Positions 44,537-53,753 of a stretch of 64,000 nt of DNA are shown piece after piece (position 1 is the stretch's first letter; the number at the start of each line of letters is the position of its first letter). The stretch spans positions 1-64,000 of the forward strand of contig WRFD01000002.1 of the NCBI GenBank assembly GCA_009778955.1, given 5' to 3'. The notes beneath the pieces are model-generated. The model was not told the DNA's origin and made no database searches. It was given only the letters and a program-made list of their open reading frames with translations. This stretch comes from Desulfobulbus sp. Its GTDB lineage: Bacteria; Desulfobacterota; Desulfobulbia; Desulfobulbales; Desulfobulbaceae. The position numbers were made by a program, and so were the translations under genes.

Positions 44537-47176
44537 ATGGAACAGAGCAGCTTGCAATCTATCATAGTGTTAATATTGATTCTAACTGGACAGTATTATC
44601 TGATCATTGGAATTTTTGCATTTAAGCAAGATGTTAAATCAAGAATCAGACAAGATTACATGCTTTCAAAATTTTGTCTATATATATGGAGTACATCATA
44701 TGCAATCATGACGGTATCAAGCACACATGATTGTATGTTTGTATTTTGGTCAATAGGTTACACCGGAAGCTGTTTTTTCTTTGCAACATGGTTAGTATTT
44801 TTGGCACATCTAACCGAATTAAAATATTTTTATAACAAAAAAAATATTATTTTTTTATACATAATTACTTTGGTGGTTTGTGTTTTAGGGATAACCTCTG
44901 GAGAGGTTTCTTTTGTAAAAACAGAATATGGAAGTCAATTTTTATATAATGACAGTCTTATTTTTAAAATTTCGTTTATATATAATACAATGCTTATTGT
45001 ATTTTTTTATATTATACAACTTTTGTGGTTATTTGGATCAAAATTTAGACGCCATAAAAAACAAGCTGTTATTTTTACAATTCTTACTATTGTGATAACT
45101 CCTTTCGGTCTTGTGTTTGACTTCGTGATGCCGACATTTTCTGATTTTACATTTTCACCGTTAACAACGGTGTTTATTTTAATAATTGCTATTCGATTTT
45201 CTATATTGTTAGAGAAAAATAAATCATTAAATATAACTGCTGAAAATGCTTCTGATATAATATTTAAATTGATAGAAATTCCCATATTTTTCCTTAGCAA
45301 TAGGGATAGTATAGTTCTTGCGAATAATTCAACAATTGATCTGCTGGGAAAAATTTCAAGAAATATAAAAAATAAAAATATTTATGATATTTTGTGTACA
45401 AACAATAATAATATAGACAGGAATCTTTTTTCTAATTGCTTTAGTCATAATTTGATAAATTTGAATATTTCTGGTGAAAATAAAATTTATGACGTGTCGC
45501 TTGATATTAAAAAAGATGATTACGGGGATGTTTTTAGTAAAATTGTTATTTTTAGAGATATAACAGATATACATAATGCTCTTGATCGTGCTATGGAGGC
45601 TAGTAGGGCAAAGGGTGATTTTCTGTCCAGAATGAGTCATGAGATGAGGACTCCATTGAATGCAATCATTGGAATGGCTAAAATTGGAATAGATAGTAAT
45701 GATAATGATAAGATGTATTATTGCCTGGGGAAGATTAATGCCTCTTCCCGGCATTTGCTTGCATTGATTAATGACATACTTGATATGTCAAAAATTGAAT
45801 CTGGAAAAATTGAAATAAATGTAGAAAAATTCAAGTTAAATAATAAAATTGAAGAGATAATAAATGTTGTTTCTGTGAAATCTGAAGAGAAAGATATCGA
45901 TTTCATGGTGGATATTGATTCATCCATCCCGGATGAACTTATTGGGGATTCGTTGAGGCTGTCACAGGTGATAACAAATCTCTTGTCAAATGCCGTTAAA
46001 TTTACCCCGGAAAAGGGCGCCATTCATCTCGACATCAAGCTTGATACTCGTATCAATGAACATGAAAGCATCATATATGTTGAAGTTTCCGACACCGGTA
46101 TAGGTATACAGTCTGACCGCATGGAAAAGCTTTTTCACGCTTTTGAGCAGGTGGACGGCAGTATAGCCCGCCGCTTTGGAGGAACGGGTCTTGGGCTGGC
46201 TATTTCCAAAAAAATCGTGGAGATGATGGGTGGGCAAATTGGAGTCAGCAGCGAATTTGAAAAAGGCAGTCGCTTCTTTTTTACAATACCGGTGAAACAC
46301 GAGCACCCGATTGACCAGCACCCACTCCCTGATCCCTTGATCTACAAAGATATACGTGTCCTGGTTGTGGATGATTCATCGGAGGTGCGCGACTATTTTT
46401 CTCGTTTCATGGGCAAATTGGGAGTGAGTTGCGATTTATTTGATAACGGGAGCGCTGCTGTTGAAAGTATTAAAAAATCAACATTACAAGATAAATTCAA
46501 TATTGTATTCGTTGATCATTTAGTTAATAAGTTGGGCGGAATAGAAATAATTCGGGAAATAAAGAACATCTCAGAAAGCGTCATCGGTGTCGTTATGGTT
46601 CCTATTCTAAAATGGAGCTTAATGGAAAAAGAATCCGCTCAATCAGGAGTGGATAAATTTATTCAAAAACCATTGATAAGCGCGTCAATCGTTAAACTTA
46701 TTAATAACATTATTAATATAGATGAGCATTATAAAAATATTGAGCACGATAACCAAGGTTCGCTGAAAGATATTTTTAAATATAACCATGTTTTATTGGT
46801 TGAAGATATTGAATTGAACAGAGAAATAGTCCAAGCGCTCCTTGAAGAAACCGGGGTTGCTATGGATTTTGCAGAAGATGGGCGGAAAGCACTGCATGTC
46901 TTCATGGAGCATCCCGCCAAGTACGACCTGATTCTCATGGATATGCAAATGCCTGTGATGGACGGTCTGGAAGCCACCAGAGAAATACGCTCGCTGAATT
47001 TGCCGAGAGCCAAGACGATTCCTATTGTGGCCATGACCGCCAATGCTTTTAAGGAAGACGTGGATGCCTGCCTTAAATCCGGCATGAATGATCACATTGG
47101 AAAACCGATAGATTTTGCCCTGTTAATTGAAAAAATGACCAAGTATCTTGCCTTGACTCACCCTGGTGAAGAATAA
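44537..47176 (+). CDS. AT-rich hybrid histidine kinase with two receiver domains
   Basis: An 879-residue membrane hybrid kinase. Residues 1-230 hold about seven membrane helices, like the 7TM histidine kinase N-terminal domain, then a PAS-like segment (about 240-345). The phospho-acceptor is His 368 (FLSRMSHEMRTPLNAI); the ATPase has N-box LSNAVKFTPEKG, G1 VSDTGIGI and G2 FGGTGLGLAISK. Two receiver domains follow, with Asp near 660 (NIVFVDHLVNKLGG, an unusual surrounding) and 802 (LILMDMQMPVMDG). No DNA-binding output, so it must signal to another protein. The N-terminal two-thirds is strikingly AT-rich compared with all neighbours, but GC rises around the G2 box and second receiver, suggesting a recent transfer or patchwork. 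Confidence 0.92.
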   Translation: MEQSSLQSIIVLILILTGQYYLIIGIFAFKQDVKSRIRQDYMLSKFCLYIWSTSYAIMTVSSTHDCMFVFWSIGYTGSCFFFATWLVFLAHLTELKYFYNKKNIIFLYIITLVVCVLGITSGEVSFVKTEYGSQFLYNDSLIFKISFIYNTMLIVFFYIIQLLWLFGSKFRRHKKQAVIFTILTIVITPFGLVFDFVMPTFSDFTFSPLTTVFILIIAIRFSILLEKNKSLNITAENASDIIFKLIEIPIFFLSNRDSIVLANNSTIDLLGKISRNIKNKNIYDILCTNNNNIDRNLFSNCFSHNLINLNISGENKIYDVSLDIKKDDYGDVFSKIVIFRDITDIHNALDRAMEASRAKGDFLSRMSHEMRTPLNAIIGMAKIGIDSNDNDKMYYCLGKINASSRHLLALINDILDMSKIESGKIEINVEKFKLNNKIEEIINVVSVKSEEKDIDFMVDIDSSIPDELIGDSLRLSQVITNLLSNAVKFTPEKGAIHLDIKLDTRINEHESIIYVEVSDTGIGIQSDRMEKLFHAFEQVDGSIARRFGGTGLGLAISKKIVEMMGGQIGVSSEFEKGSRFFFTIPVKHEHPIDQHPLPDPLIYKDIRVLVVDDSSEVRDYFSRFMGKLGVSCDLFDNGSAAVESIKKSTLQDKFNIVFVDHLVNKLGGIEIIREIKNISESVIGVVMVPILKWSLMEKESAQSGVDKFIQKPLISASIVKLINNIINIDEHYKNIEHDNQGSLKDIFKYNHVLLVEDIELNREIVQALLEETGVAMDFAEDGRKALHVFMEHPAKYDLILMDMQMPVMDGLEATREIRSLNLPRAKTIPIVAMTANAFKEDVDACLKSGMNDHIGKPIDFALLIEKMTKYLALTHPGEE

Positions 47177-47454
47177 AAGGGCTCTTTTCACCAATCCGGG
47201 CAGGGGATGCAGATGAGGCGTCAGCTATCAGTATCCCGAAGGCTTCGTGGTTGATCTGATCCTTGGACGCAGAGATGCCGGGGCCGCCGAATCAATATCT
47301 TTGTGCCAAGTGGTTGCCGGTTGGGGTTGCCAACTGCACCTGCATGGTTTTTTAACGAATCCGGGCTTTGAGAGCGCATCACGTGGCGGCCACGGCTGTG
47401 CCGGTCGTCCCGGATGTTTGTCCATGATTTCTTTGACCCGTGAGGTGCATAGCC

Positions 47455-48276
47455 ATGAAAGCAACGTCTTCCCCCGCTCCCGCTTCCTTCACCTTGACCG
47501 ATCTGCCGACTGACCGGCTCCATCTCGTCTGGAGCGACGAGTTCGAGGGGCCTGCCGGCGCGCCGCCTGATCCTGCGAAATGGGAATGCGAACAAGGAGG
47601 CCACGGTTGGGGCAACGGCGAGTTGCAGTACTACACCGACAGCACCGAGAACGCGGCCCAAGATGGCAAAAGCTGCCTGTTGATCACGGCCCGGGCCGTG
47701 GCAGAGACCGAGCAGCGCCAGCGCGAATGCTGGTACGGCCCGAGCCGCTTCACCTCGGCCCGGCTACTGACGCGCGGGCGCTTCGCCTTCACCTATGGGC
47801 GGGTGGAGGCGCGCATCAAGCTCCCCTACGGGCAGGGTATCTGGCCGGCCTTCTGGATGCTGGGCGAGAACTTCAGCGAGGTGGGCTGGCCCGCTTGCGG
47901 CGAAATCGATATCATGGAACACATCGGCAGGGAGCCCGGCACTGTGCACGGCACCGTACACGGGCCCGGATACTGCGGCGGCGAAGGGATCGGCGGAGGG
48001 CTGACCTTGGCTGACGGCGCGTTGGTGCGGGACGATTTCCACGTTTTTGTGGTGGATTGGCAGCCGGACCGCATCCGGTGGTTCATGGACAACCAGATGT
48101 TTTTCGAACTGGGCCGGGAGCACATTCCCCAGGGGACGGCCTGGGCTTTCGATCATCCCTTCTTCCTGTTGATGAATGTGGCCGTGGGCGGGTACTGGCC
48201 GGGCAACCCCGACGAGACCACCGTCTTCCCCCAGACCATGACCATTGATTTTGTCCGGATTTATCAGGCCAGGTGA
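47455..48276 (+). CDS. GH16 beta-glucanase (laminarinase-like)
   Basis: Family 16 glycoside hydrolase, 273 residues. Motifs: LVWSDEFEGPAG, GNGELQYYTDSTENA, YGRVEARIKLPYGQGIWPAFWMLG, the catalytic GEIDIMEHIG, and DFHVFVVDWQPDRIRWFMD; it ends FVRIYQAR as in complete domains. Normally these enzymes are secreted and cut beta-1,3 or mixed glucans; here there is no signal peptide from the ATG at 47455, which has GAGGTG before it. It lies after the AT-rich kinase but has the GC-rich composition of the GH1-GH5 block and may once have been part of it. Confidence 0.92.
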   Translation: MKATSSPAPASFTLTDLPTDRLHLVWSDEFEGPAGAPPDPAKWECEQGGHGWGNGELQYYTDSTENAAQDGKSCLLITARAVAETEQRQRECWYGPSRFTSARLLTRGRFAFTYGRVEARIKLPYGQGIWPAFWMLGENFSEVGWPACGEIDIMEHIGREPGTVHGTVHGPGYCGGEGIGGGLTLADGALVRDDFHVFVVDWQPDRIRWFMDNQMFFELGREHIPQGTAWAFDHPFFLLMNVAVGGYWPGNPDETTVFPQTMTIDFVRIYQAR

Positions 48277-48409
48277 TGCGACCGGGCGGCAGCCAGCGGC
48301 CGGATGAAGAGTCCGCCGGCAAATGGCTGTCCTGTGTTTTGGTTTTTTTGCCCCAGCGGCATTGAGTATTGTTGGATAAGGTTGAACAACAGCGTCAAGG
48401 AGAAAGGAT

Positions 48410-48979
48410 ATGAAGGTTTACTACGAGCAGGAACTTCGCGAGGGATCGATCTTTGCAGTGGCAAGGAAAATGATGACTGCGGCGCGGACCGCCCCGAAGG
48501 CCAAGGGGGTGGACAATCTGGTTATCGCCCTGCTGAAGAGGGGCGGCATCGTCGAGGTGTCCGACACCCTCAAGACAATGGCGCGGCGGGATAAGCTGCC
48601 CGATTTTTTCCTGCGGGACGCGGTCAACATCCTCTCGGCCCAGGCACTAGTCGTGTTTGGCACCAAAATCTTGCCGGTGGGGCTGGACCACTGCGGTATG
48701 TGTGGCTTTGCCGATTGCGCGGAGAAGAACAAGCACCCGAATCATCCCTGCGTGTTCAATACCGGCGATCTCGGGATCGCCATGGGTTCCGCCGCCAGCG
48801 TGGCCATGGACCACAGGGTCGACAACCGCATCATGTATACGGTCGGGCGGGCGGTGTTGGAAATGGGGATCCTCGGCGAGGAGGTCAGGATCGTGTACGG
48901 CATGCCCCTGAGCGCCAGCGGCAAGAATCCGTTCATGGACAGGGACAATGACGCCCTGGTCAAGCTTGCCGGGCAGTGA
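48410..48979 (+). CDS. DUF2148 ferredoxin-domain protein
   Basis: A 189-residue iron-sulfur protein of the DUF2148 family, common in anaerobes. The cluster motif is HCGMCGFADCAEKNKHPNHPC, with four cysteines positioned for a [4Fe-4S]; the N-terminal ARTAPKAKGVDNL segment and the C-terminal GMPLSASGKNPFMDR are family markers. AAGGAG ten bases before the ATG is strong. It is convergent with the chemoreceptor gene. A redox role is likely but no reaction is known for the family. Confidence 0.88.
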   Translation: MKVYYEQELREGSIFAVARKMMTAARTAPKAKGVDNLVIALLKRGGIVEVSDTLKTMARRDKLPDFFLRDAVNILSAQALVVFGTKILPVGLDHCGMCGFADCAEKNKHPNHPCVFNTGDLGIAMGSAASVAMDHRVDNRIMYTVGRAVLEMGILGEEVRIVYGMPLSASGKNPFMDRDNDALVKLAGQ

Positions 48980-49032
48980 TCGCCCCGGCCCGGGCGCGGC
49001 CATTGTGCGCTGCCGGGACCCGCTGGATTAAG

Positions 49033-49087
49033 CCGGATCAAGCCGCAACAGCCGCGGCCTGATCCGGAACCGTTTCCTCTCTTTTTT
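49033..49087 (+). terminator. Terminator after the DUF2148 gene
   Basis: Imperfect 14-position stem: CCGGATCA (49033-49040) plus GCCGC pairs with GCGGC plus TGATCCGG (49060-49067), one mismatch, loop of seven, then a pyrimidine run ending in six T near 49082-49087. Confidence 0.55.
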
Positions 49088-49113
49088 CCTTTGTCGGGCG
49101 ATGAGCCCGCTTG

Positions 49114-50748
49114 TTATGACTCCTGGCCGCGCACGCGGATTTGGGCGATGAAATCGGCCAGATTGGCCTGGATTTTTCCTGTCTGCTGCACCAGAGCGGC
49201 GATCTTCTCGCTGACCAGCCGGGCAGCCTGGCCGGTGGCGTCGGTGGCCATGACGACATCGTTCAGGCTACGGGAAACCCCCGAAGTCTCCATTGCGACC
49301 GACTGCGTGCTCTTGGTGATCTCGTCACTGGTGTTATGCTGCTGCGACACCGCCAGCTCGATTTCCTTGGAGATGGCGTTGATCTTCTCCAAGGTGGCGT
49401 TGATCGAGCCGATGGACTGCACGGAATCCCTGGTCGCGCCTTGGATGTTCCGGATTTGGTCCGATATCCTAGCGGTCGACTGCTTGGTCTGGTCGGCCAG
49501 ATCCTTCACTTCCGAGGCCACCACCGCAAAGCCCTTGCCGGCTTCGCCTGCCCGGGCGGCCTCGATGGTGGCGTTGAGGGCGAGCAGGTCGGTTTGTTCG
49601 GCGATCTCGGAGATGATGGAAATGATGGCCTCGATCTCCTTGGCGTTGGCGTTCAATCGGTCGACGACCTCGCCGGTGCTCCTTATGGCGTCGACCGCGC
49701 TGGCCGAGACCGTGGAGGCCTCCAGCACCTTGTCGTTGATATCGTTGGTTGTGGTGTTCATTTCCTCAATTGCCGCCGCCACCGACTGTACGTCCGCAGC
49801 GGTGGCTTCCGAGGATTGCATGGCCTTTTCCGAAATCGTGCTGGTGTTGATGGCGGTCGTCATGACGGTCGCGACGGAATCGCCGATGCTGTTCAACTCG
49901 CCGAGGACCGCGGAGAGGGTCGAGCCGACGTTCTGTTCGAAATCGGCGGCCAGGGCCTGCATCCGCTTTTCCAGCCGGTCTTTCTCCAGGGCATTGTTCT
50001 TGAAAACCTGAATGGCGGCAGCCATCTCACCGATCTCGTCGTGCCGATGCTCGCCTGGGATGGCGATGGTAAGGTCGTTTTCCGAGAGCAGGCGCATGGT
50101 CCTGGTCATGAGCACCACAGGCTTGGTGATGGTTCTGGTCATGAAAAACAGCAGGATGCTGACAATGGCCACCAACCCGGCGCAGCCGTAGACAAACATC
50201 ATGCGCTGTTGGAGAATGGACTCGTTGAGCGGCCGCAGGTCATAGGTGAGCTGGACAATGCCCCCCAATTCATCCTGTTGCCAGTCGACATGGCACCTGA
50301 TGCAGTCGGGGTTCGACACCTGCGGGGTCACGATGAGCATGGTGTCACGGGCCGTGGTCATGAACTGCTTTTTTTCCGTCCGGGACCGGGCAAACAACTC
50401 CTTGTCCATAGTTTTGCCCCGGATCTCCTCGGTCGACTTCTGGCTGGAGGTCATATTCAGCCGCCCTTCCTTGGTGAAGAGCGCCACGTCAACGATCCCC
50501 TCAATATTGCGCTGGTTCCAGAGAATTTTCTGGAAGTTGTCCATCTGGCCCCGTTCCAGCGATCCTTTCACCGCCTCCTGTAGGGAATTGGCCAGGATCA
50601 GGACAGATTTCTGATACGAGTCGGTCAGCCGCCTGCTGAGGTAGTGGTCAAACAACATGCATCCCGCCACCAGCAAAATGATCATGGCCGGCGCGATCGA
50701 CAGCATGAATTTGGTGGTAATGCGAAGCCGCGAAAAAGAGCGTATCAT
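49114..50748 (-). CDS. Methyl-accepting chemotaxis protein with c-type haem motif
   Basis: Transmembrane chemoreceptor, 544 residues. Helix 1 is about residues 12-34; a periplasmic domain of 150 residues carries CIRCH at 149-153 (bases 50290-50304), a covalent haem site; helix 2 is about 183-203; HAMP follows ([20 protein letters not shown]) and then the signalling coiled-coil with the conserved tip [20 protein letters not shown]. Its fold (PAS-like domain with CxxCH near the C-terminal end) resembles the haem sensors of Geobacter chemoreceptors and the idea behind Desulfovibrio DcrA, all redox sensors. The ATG at 50748 overlaps the stop of the hydrogenase small subunit (ATGA) and has GAGGA six bases before, so the start is firm and translation is coupled to the hydrogenase. 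Confidence 0.93.
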   Translation of the reverse strand: MIRSFSRLRITTKFMLSIAPAMIILLVAGCMLFDHYLSRRLTDSYQKSVLILANSLQEAVKGSLERGQMDNFQKILWNQRNIEGIVDVALFTKEGRLNMTSSQKSTEEIRGKTMDKELFARSRTEKKQFMTTARDTMLIVTPQVSNPDCIRCHVDWQQDELGGIVQLTYDLRPLNESILQQRMMFVYGCAGLVAIVSILLFFMTRTITKPVVLMTRTMRLLSENDLTIAIPGEHRHDEIGEMAAAIQVFKNNALEKDRLEKRMQALAADFEQNVGSTLSAVLGELNSIGDSVATVMTTAINTSTISEKAMQSSEATAADVQSVAAAIEEMNTTTNDINDKVLEASTVSASAVDAIRSTGEVVDRLNANAKEIEAIISIISEIAEQTDLLALNATIEAARAGEAGKGFAVVASEVKDLADQTKQSTARISDQIRNIQGATRDSVQSIGSINATLEKINAISKEIELAVSQQHNTSDEITKSTQSVAMETSGVSRSLNDVVMATDATGQAARLVSEKIAALVQQTGKIQANLADFIAQIRVRGQES

Positions 50749-51677
50749 AATTTGGTCCTCGACTCTGATTCGGTTCGGTAAAAGGGGAAATCTTTGTGGA
50801 GGGCAAAGGTCGGGGCCGCGCAGCCGATACAGGGCGCATTGGCGTCGATACACCAGGTGCTGCCGCCGTTCCACCAGCGGGTGGGGCAGTCGGCAAAGGT
50901 GATGGGGCCTAGGCAGCCGAGTTTGAACAGGCACCCGAAGTCGCCCAACTTCTTAGCGAACATTTCTTCCTGGAAATAATGGTATCGAGGACAGGAGTTA
51001 TGCAGGTTCTTGCCGAAGAAGATCTTCGGCGAGCGGGATTCGGTCAGCTCCGGCAATCCGACCTTGACCAGGTGGGTGATGGTGTGCCAGACCCAGTCCG
51101 GATGCGTCGGACAACCGGGGATGGTGATGAGGAGCTTGTCGATGTGTCGTTGCGCCAGGAAAGCAGGCACGCTCATCGAACCGGTTGGGTTGCCCTCGGC
51201 CGACGGGATGCCGCCAAAGGAGGCACAGGTGCCGATGGCGATGATGCCGGCGGCGGTCTTGGCGCCTGCCGCTACATATTCGCCAAACGGCTTGGAGCCG
51301 ATCATGCACGCTTCCGGCATGCCGGCCGGGATGGCGCCCTCGATCGCCAGGTAGTATTCACCGTCCTTGCCGCTTATGAACGAATCGATCAAGGCCAGGG
51401 CTTGCTGGCCGGAGATGGCCGACAGGTCGGAATGAAAGCTCAGGTTAGAATAGGTGGTGATGGAGGACAGGGGCGAGATGGTGGCAGTCTGGAGCAGCGA
51501 GATCGAGCAGCCGGTGCAGGACAACCCCTGCAAATAGATGATTTTTGGCGCCGTATCGGCCGTGATTGGGAGCAGGGCCGCCCGAATCGGCTCAGGCAGA
51601 GTGGAAAGCCCGAACGTTGTTCCTAAAGCGGCGGCAAGTTGCAGGGCCTGCCGCCGATTGATCTTGATCTCATTCAT
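50745..51677 (-). CDS. Periplasmic [NiFe] hydrogenase small subunit
   Basis: Electron-transfer subunit, 310 residues. A Tat signal ([14 protein letters not shown]; the twin Arg at 8-9) exports the folded heterodimer. The proximal cluster begins with CTGCS (Cys 54 and 57); GTCASFGG and PGCPTHPDW complete it. The medial and distal clusters are formed by the C-terminal cysteines ([43 protein letters not shown]). It ends SRTKL with no membrane anchor, so the enzyme is soluble in the periplasm or held by a partner. Start at 51677 chosen for AGGAG eight bases before and the Tat leader. Follows the large subunit by 11 bp and is coupled by 4 bp to the chemoreceptor. Confidence 0.95.
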   Translation of the reverse strand: MNEIKINRRQALQLAAALGTTFGLSTLPEPIRAALLPITADTAPKIIYLQGLSCTGCSISLLQTATISPLSSITTYSNLSFHSDLSAISGQQALALIDSFISGKDGEYYLAIEGAIPAGMPEACMIGSKPFGEYVAAGAKTAAGIIAIGTCASFGGIPSAEGNPTGSMSVPAFLAQRHIDKLLITIPGCPTHPDWVWHTITHLVKVGLPELTESRSPKIFFGKNLHNSCPRYHYFQEEMFAKKLGDFGCLFKLGCLGPITFADCPTRWWNGGSTWCIDANAPCIGCAAPTFALHKDFPFYRTESESRTKL

Positions 51678-51688
51678 ATAAGCTCCTG

Positions 51689-53203
51689 TCAGTGCACGGC
51701 GCAGGCCAGGCAGGGATCGAAGGAATGAATCACCCGGAGCGATTCCAGCTGTTCTTCTGGAGAGGCGACGTGCAAGCCGATCAGGGCCGACTCCAGTGGC
51801 CCCGGCACTTCCTGGCCATCCCGTGGCGAGCAATTCCAGGTGGTGGGAACCACGCACTCGTATTTTTCAATCACCCCGTTGCGCAGCCGCAGGTAGTGGA
51901 GCAGCGCGCCGCGCGAGGCCTCGGTCAGGCCGAATCCCTCGCCGGTGGCCGGAATCTTGTATGCGGCCATGGTTGGCTGGCCTGGCGTCAGCTGTTCGCA
52001 GGCCTCAAGCAGGTAGTCGGCGATGATCGCGGCGCTGATGCCCCGGCTGAGATGGCGGCCCAGCACGGAGTTGAGCTGAAAGATCGAAAGGTTGAGTTTT
52101 TTCAGGTAGCGGTCGACCGCCTCCCGGACTCGCTGGTCCTCGGAATGATGATAGGAGACTATGAGCCGGGCCGCAGGGCCGACTTCCGCCACCTGGCCCT
52201 CGTAGCGCGGGGCCTTGATCCAGGAATATCCCCGGGACGGGTCGGGAACAAGGGCGCCGGCGATCGCCACTCTTTCCGGCCCTTGGGAGACATAGCGCGA
52301 ATAGGCGGTTTCTTCGGTGATCGCGTTGCAGTCGAAGGGGGCGGCCGTGGCCTTCTGGTTGGCGACGTATCCCGAGGAAAAAAGGCGCGTGCCGTCCTGT
52401 TGCGGACCAAGGGGAAACAGGCCGGCCGACAGGAACCCGCCCTTTGAGGCCCCAATGTTCCAATAGGCGGGATACAGGGAGGCAATGGCTATAATGTCGG
52501 GGAGATAGGTGTCGTGGATGAAGCCCCGGACCTCCTCGATGATGGTTTTGTAGGCGAGGAGCAGGTCGATCCGGGCCTCCTGAGTGCATCCTCCCGGAAA
52601 AACCGAGGTGGCATGGGGAAACTTGCCGCCGAAAATCGCTGAGGCCTGGTTGCTTTTCTTTTGGATTTCCAAGGCTATGAGATAGTTCTTCAGCGCACCG
52701 ATACTGATGTCGGCGTTCTCGACATAATCGCCGCTCAGACGGGGCAGGAAAGGGGCCGCGGCATGGGCCTTGCCGGTGGCCAGCCTGGCTTTGACCCAAT
52801 CCCGCAGGTGCATGAGGTCGCGATCCTTGCCTGTATACTTGAGGATGGCAGTGACGTCGATGAAATCGATGGCGCTCAATTGATAGAAGTTGAGCAGGTG
52901 GTCGTAGATGTGGTTGGCCCCCTGAATCAGGTTTTGCAAAATTCTGCCGTTGGCCGGGGCAGTGATCTTGTAGGCGGCCTCCTGCGCGTAGGACGAGGCC
53001 AGGGCGTGGGCATAGGGGCAGATGCCGCAGATTCTCTGGGTGATCTGTTGGGCATCCAGGGGGTGTCTTCCCTGCAGAATACGTTCAAAACCACGAAACA
53101 TCTCGCCTTCGCACTTGGCGTCGACGATGATTTTGTTCTCAACGGTTGTTTTGACGTTCAGATGGCCTTCCAGCCGGGTAACCGGCCCGAGCTCAACTTT
53201 CAT
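51689..53203 (-). CDS. Periplasmic [NiFe] hydrogenase large subunit lacking C-terminal extension
   Basis: Catalytic subunit, 504 residues; it opens MKVELGPVTRLEGHLNV. The N-terminal Ni-Fe ligands are in RICGICPYAH (Cys 59, 62) and the C-terminal ones in DPCLACAVH (Cys 498, 501), after which the protein stops immediately at His 504. Ordinary hydrogenases carry about 15-25 further residues that a maturation protease removes after nickel insertion; only sensor hydrogenases are known to lack them. Sequence otherwise resembles the periplasmic enzymes of sulfate reducers (ILQNLIQGANHIYDHLLNFYQL). GGAGGAGGA overlaps the region just before the ATG. Gene order large-small is reversed relative to most uptake operons. 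No hyp genes are in the window. Confidence 0.94.
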   Translation of the reverse strand: MKVELGPVTRLEGHLNVKTTVENKIIVDAKCEGEMFRGFERILQGRHPLDAQQITQRICGICPYAHALASSYAQEAAYKITAPANGRILQNLIQGANHIYDHLLNFYQLSAIDFIDVTAILKYTGKDRDLMHLRDWVKARLATGKAHAAAPFLPRLSGDYVENADISIGALKNYLIALEIQKKSNQASAIFGGKFPHATSVFPGGCTQEARIDLLLAYKTIIEEVRGFIHDTYLPDIIAIASLYPAYWNIGASKGGFLSAGLFPLGPQQDGTRLFSSGYVANQKATAAPFDCNAITEETAYSRYVSQGPERVAIAGALVPDPSRGYSWIKAPRYEGQVAEVGPAARLIVSYHHSEDQRVREAVDRYLKKLNLSIFQLNSVLGRHLSRGISAAIIADYLLEACEQLTPGQPTMAAYKIPATGEGFGLTEASRGALLHYLRLRNGVIEKYECVVPTTWNCSPRDGQEVPGPLESALIGLHVASPEEQLESLRVIHSFDPCLACAVH

Positions 53204-53753
53204 TCCTCCTCCGAAGCATGCGTGGATTCGTGGGGGTGGGGACGGCAACCGTCGGCAAGATCGAACGCCTCCTTGGGGCTGCTGTCTGTAAAGTCTGGAT
53301 GTATATATGAAACGAAGAGTGATGTCAAGGTGTTAGGACAGTAGCAACCAAGAGGGAAGCTGGTTAGGAGCGTCTCACAGGAGTTTTTCTAAAATCATGT
53401 CTAAAATCATAATACGTTGAAATTACAAGGCATTATGTAAGAGTTCTTGTAAGGCCCTCTTTTTGCGTTTTTGCCTCTGGAAGAGCAATTTGGAGGGTGG
53501 CGAAAGCAACTTGGCAAGGGTGCGTTAAAAATTAGAGAAATTCTGTAAATCCAGCAAATAACGCCCAAGGGTCGAAAATGTGAATTGGGTCTTACAAAGT
53601 TTTTTCTGCCAATATGCTGTAATTATTTAATTTGTGCTCGATTTTATTTGGTTTCAGGAAAACTCCTGTCCGACGCGCCCATGGCGTGTTCCATATCGAC
53701 CATCTGCCGGCCCGCAGTTCATTGATGGCTGGCACAGAGTTGGCGCATGGCCG
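53204..53753. other. AT-rich gap between hydrogenase operon and pbpC
   Basis: About 550 bases. The left 125 hold the hydrogenase promoter and leader. Near 53387-53410 the string TCTAAAATCAT occurs twice with a two-base gap, 60-80 bp upstream of the -35 box, a possible operator. The rest is AT-rich with no gene, RNA or clear terminator for pbpC. Confidence 0.5.
53300..53328 (-). promoter_or_regulatory. Near-consensus sigma-70 promoter of the hydrogenase-chemoreceptor operon
   Basis: Leftward: TTGACA (53328-53323), exactly 17 bp, TATACA (53305-53300), about 97 bp before the large-subunit ATG. A small hairpin GACGG-TTG-CCGTC lies in the leader. Nothing resembling sigma-54 -24/-12 elements was seen. 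Confidence 0.75.

Noticed and set aside
49141-50583. 480-codon rightward open frame opposite the chemoreceptor
   Set aside because: Antisense shadow; the leftward frame is an unmistakable chemoreceptor with coupled start.
53514-53528. TGGCAAGGGTGCGTT as a sigma-54 promoter
   Set aside because: Only seven bases separate the GG and GC elements where ten are needed, and it points away from the hydrogenase.
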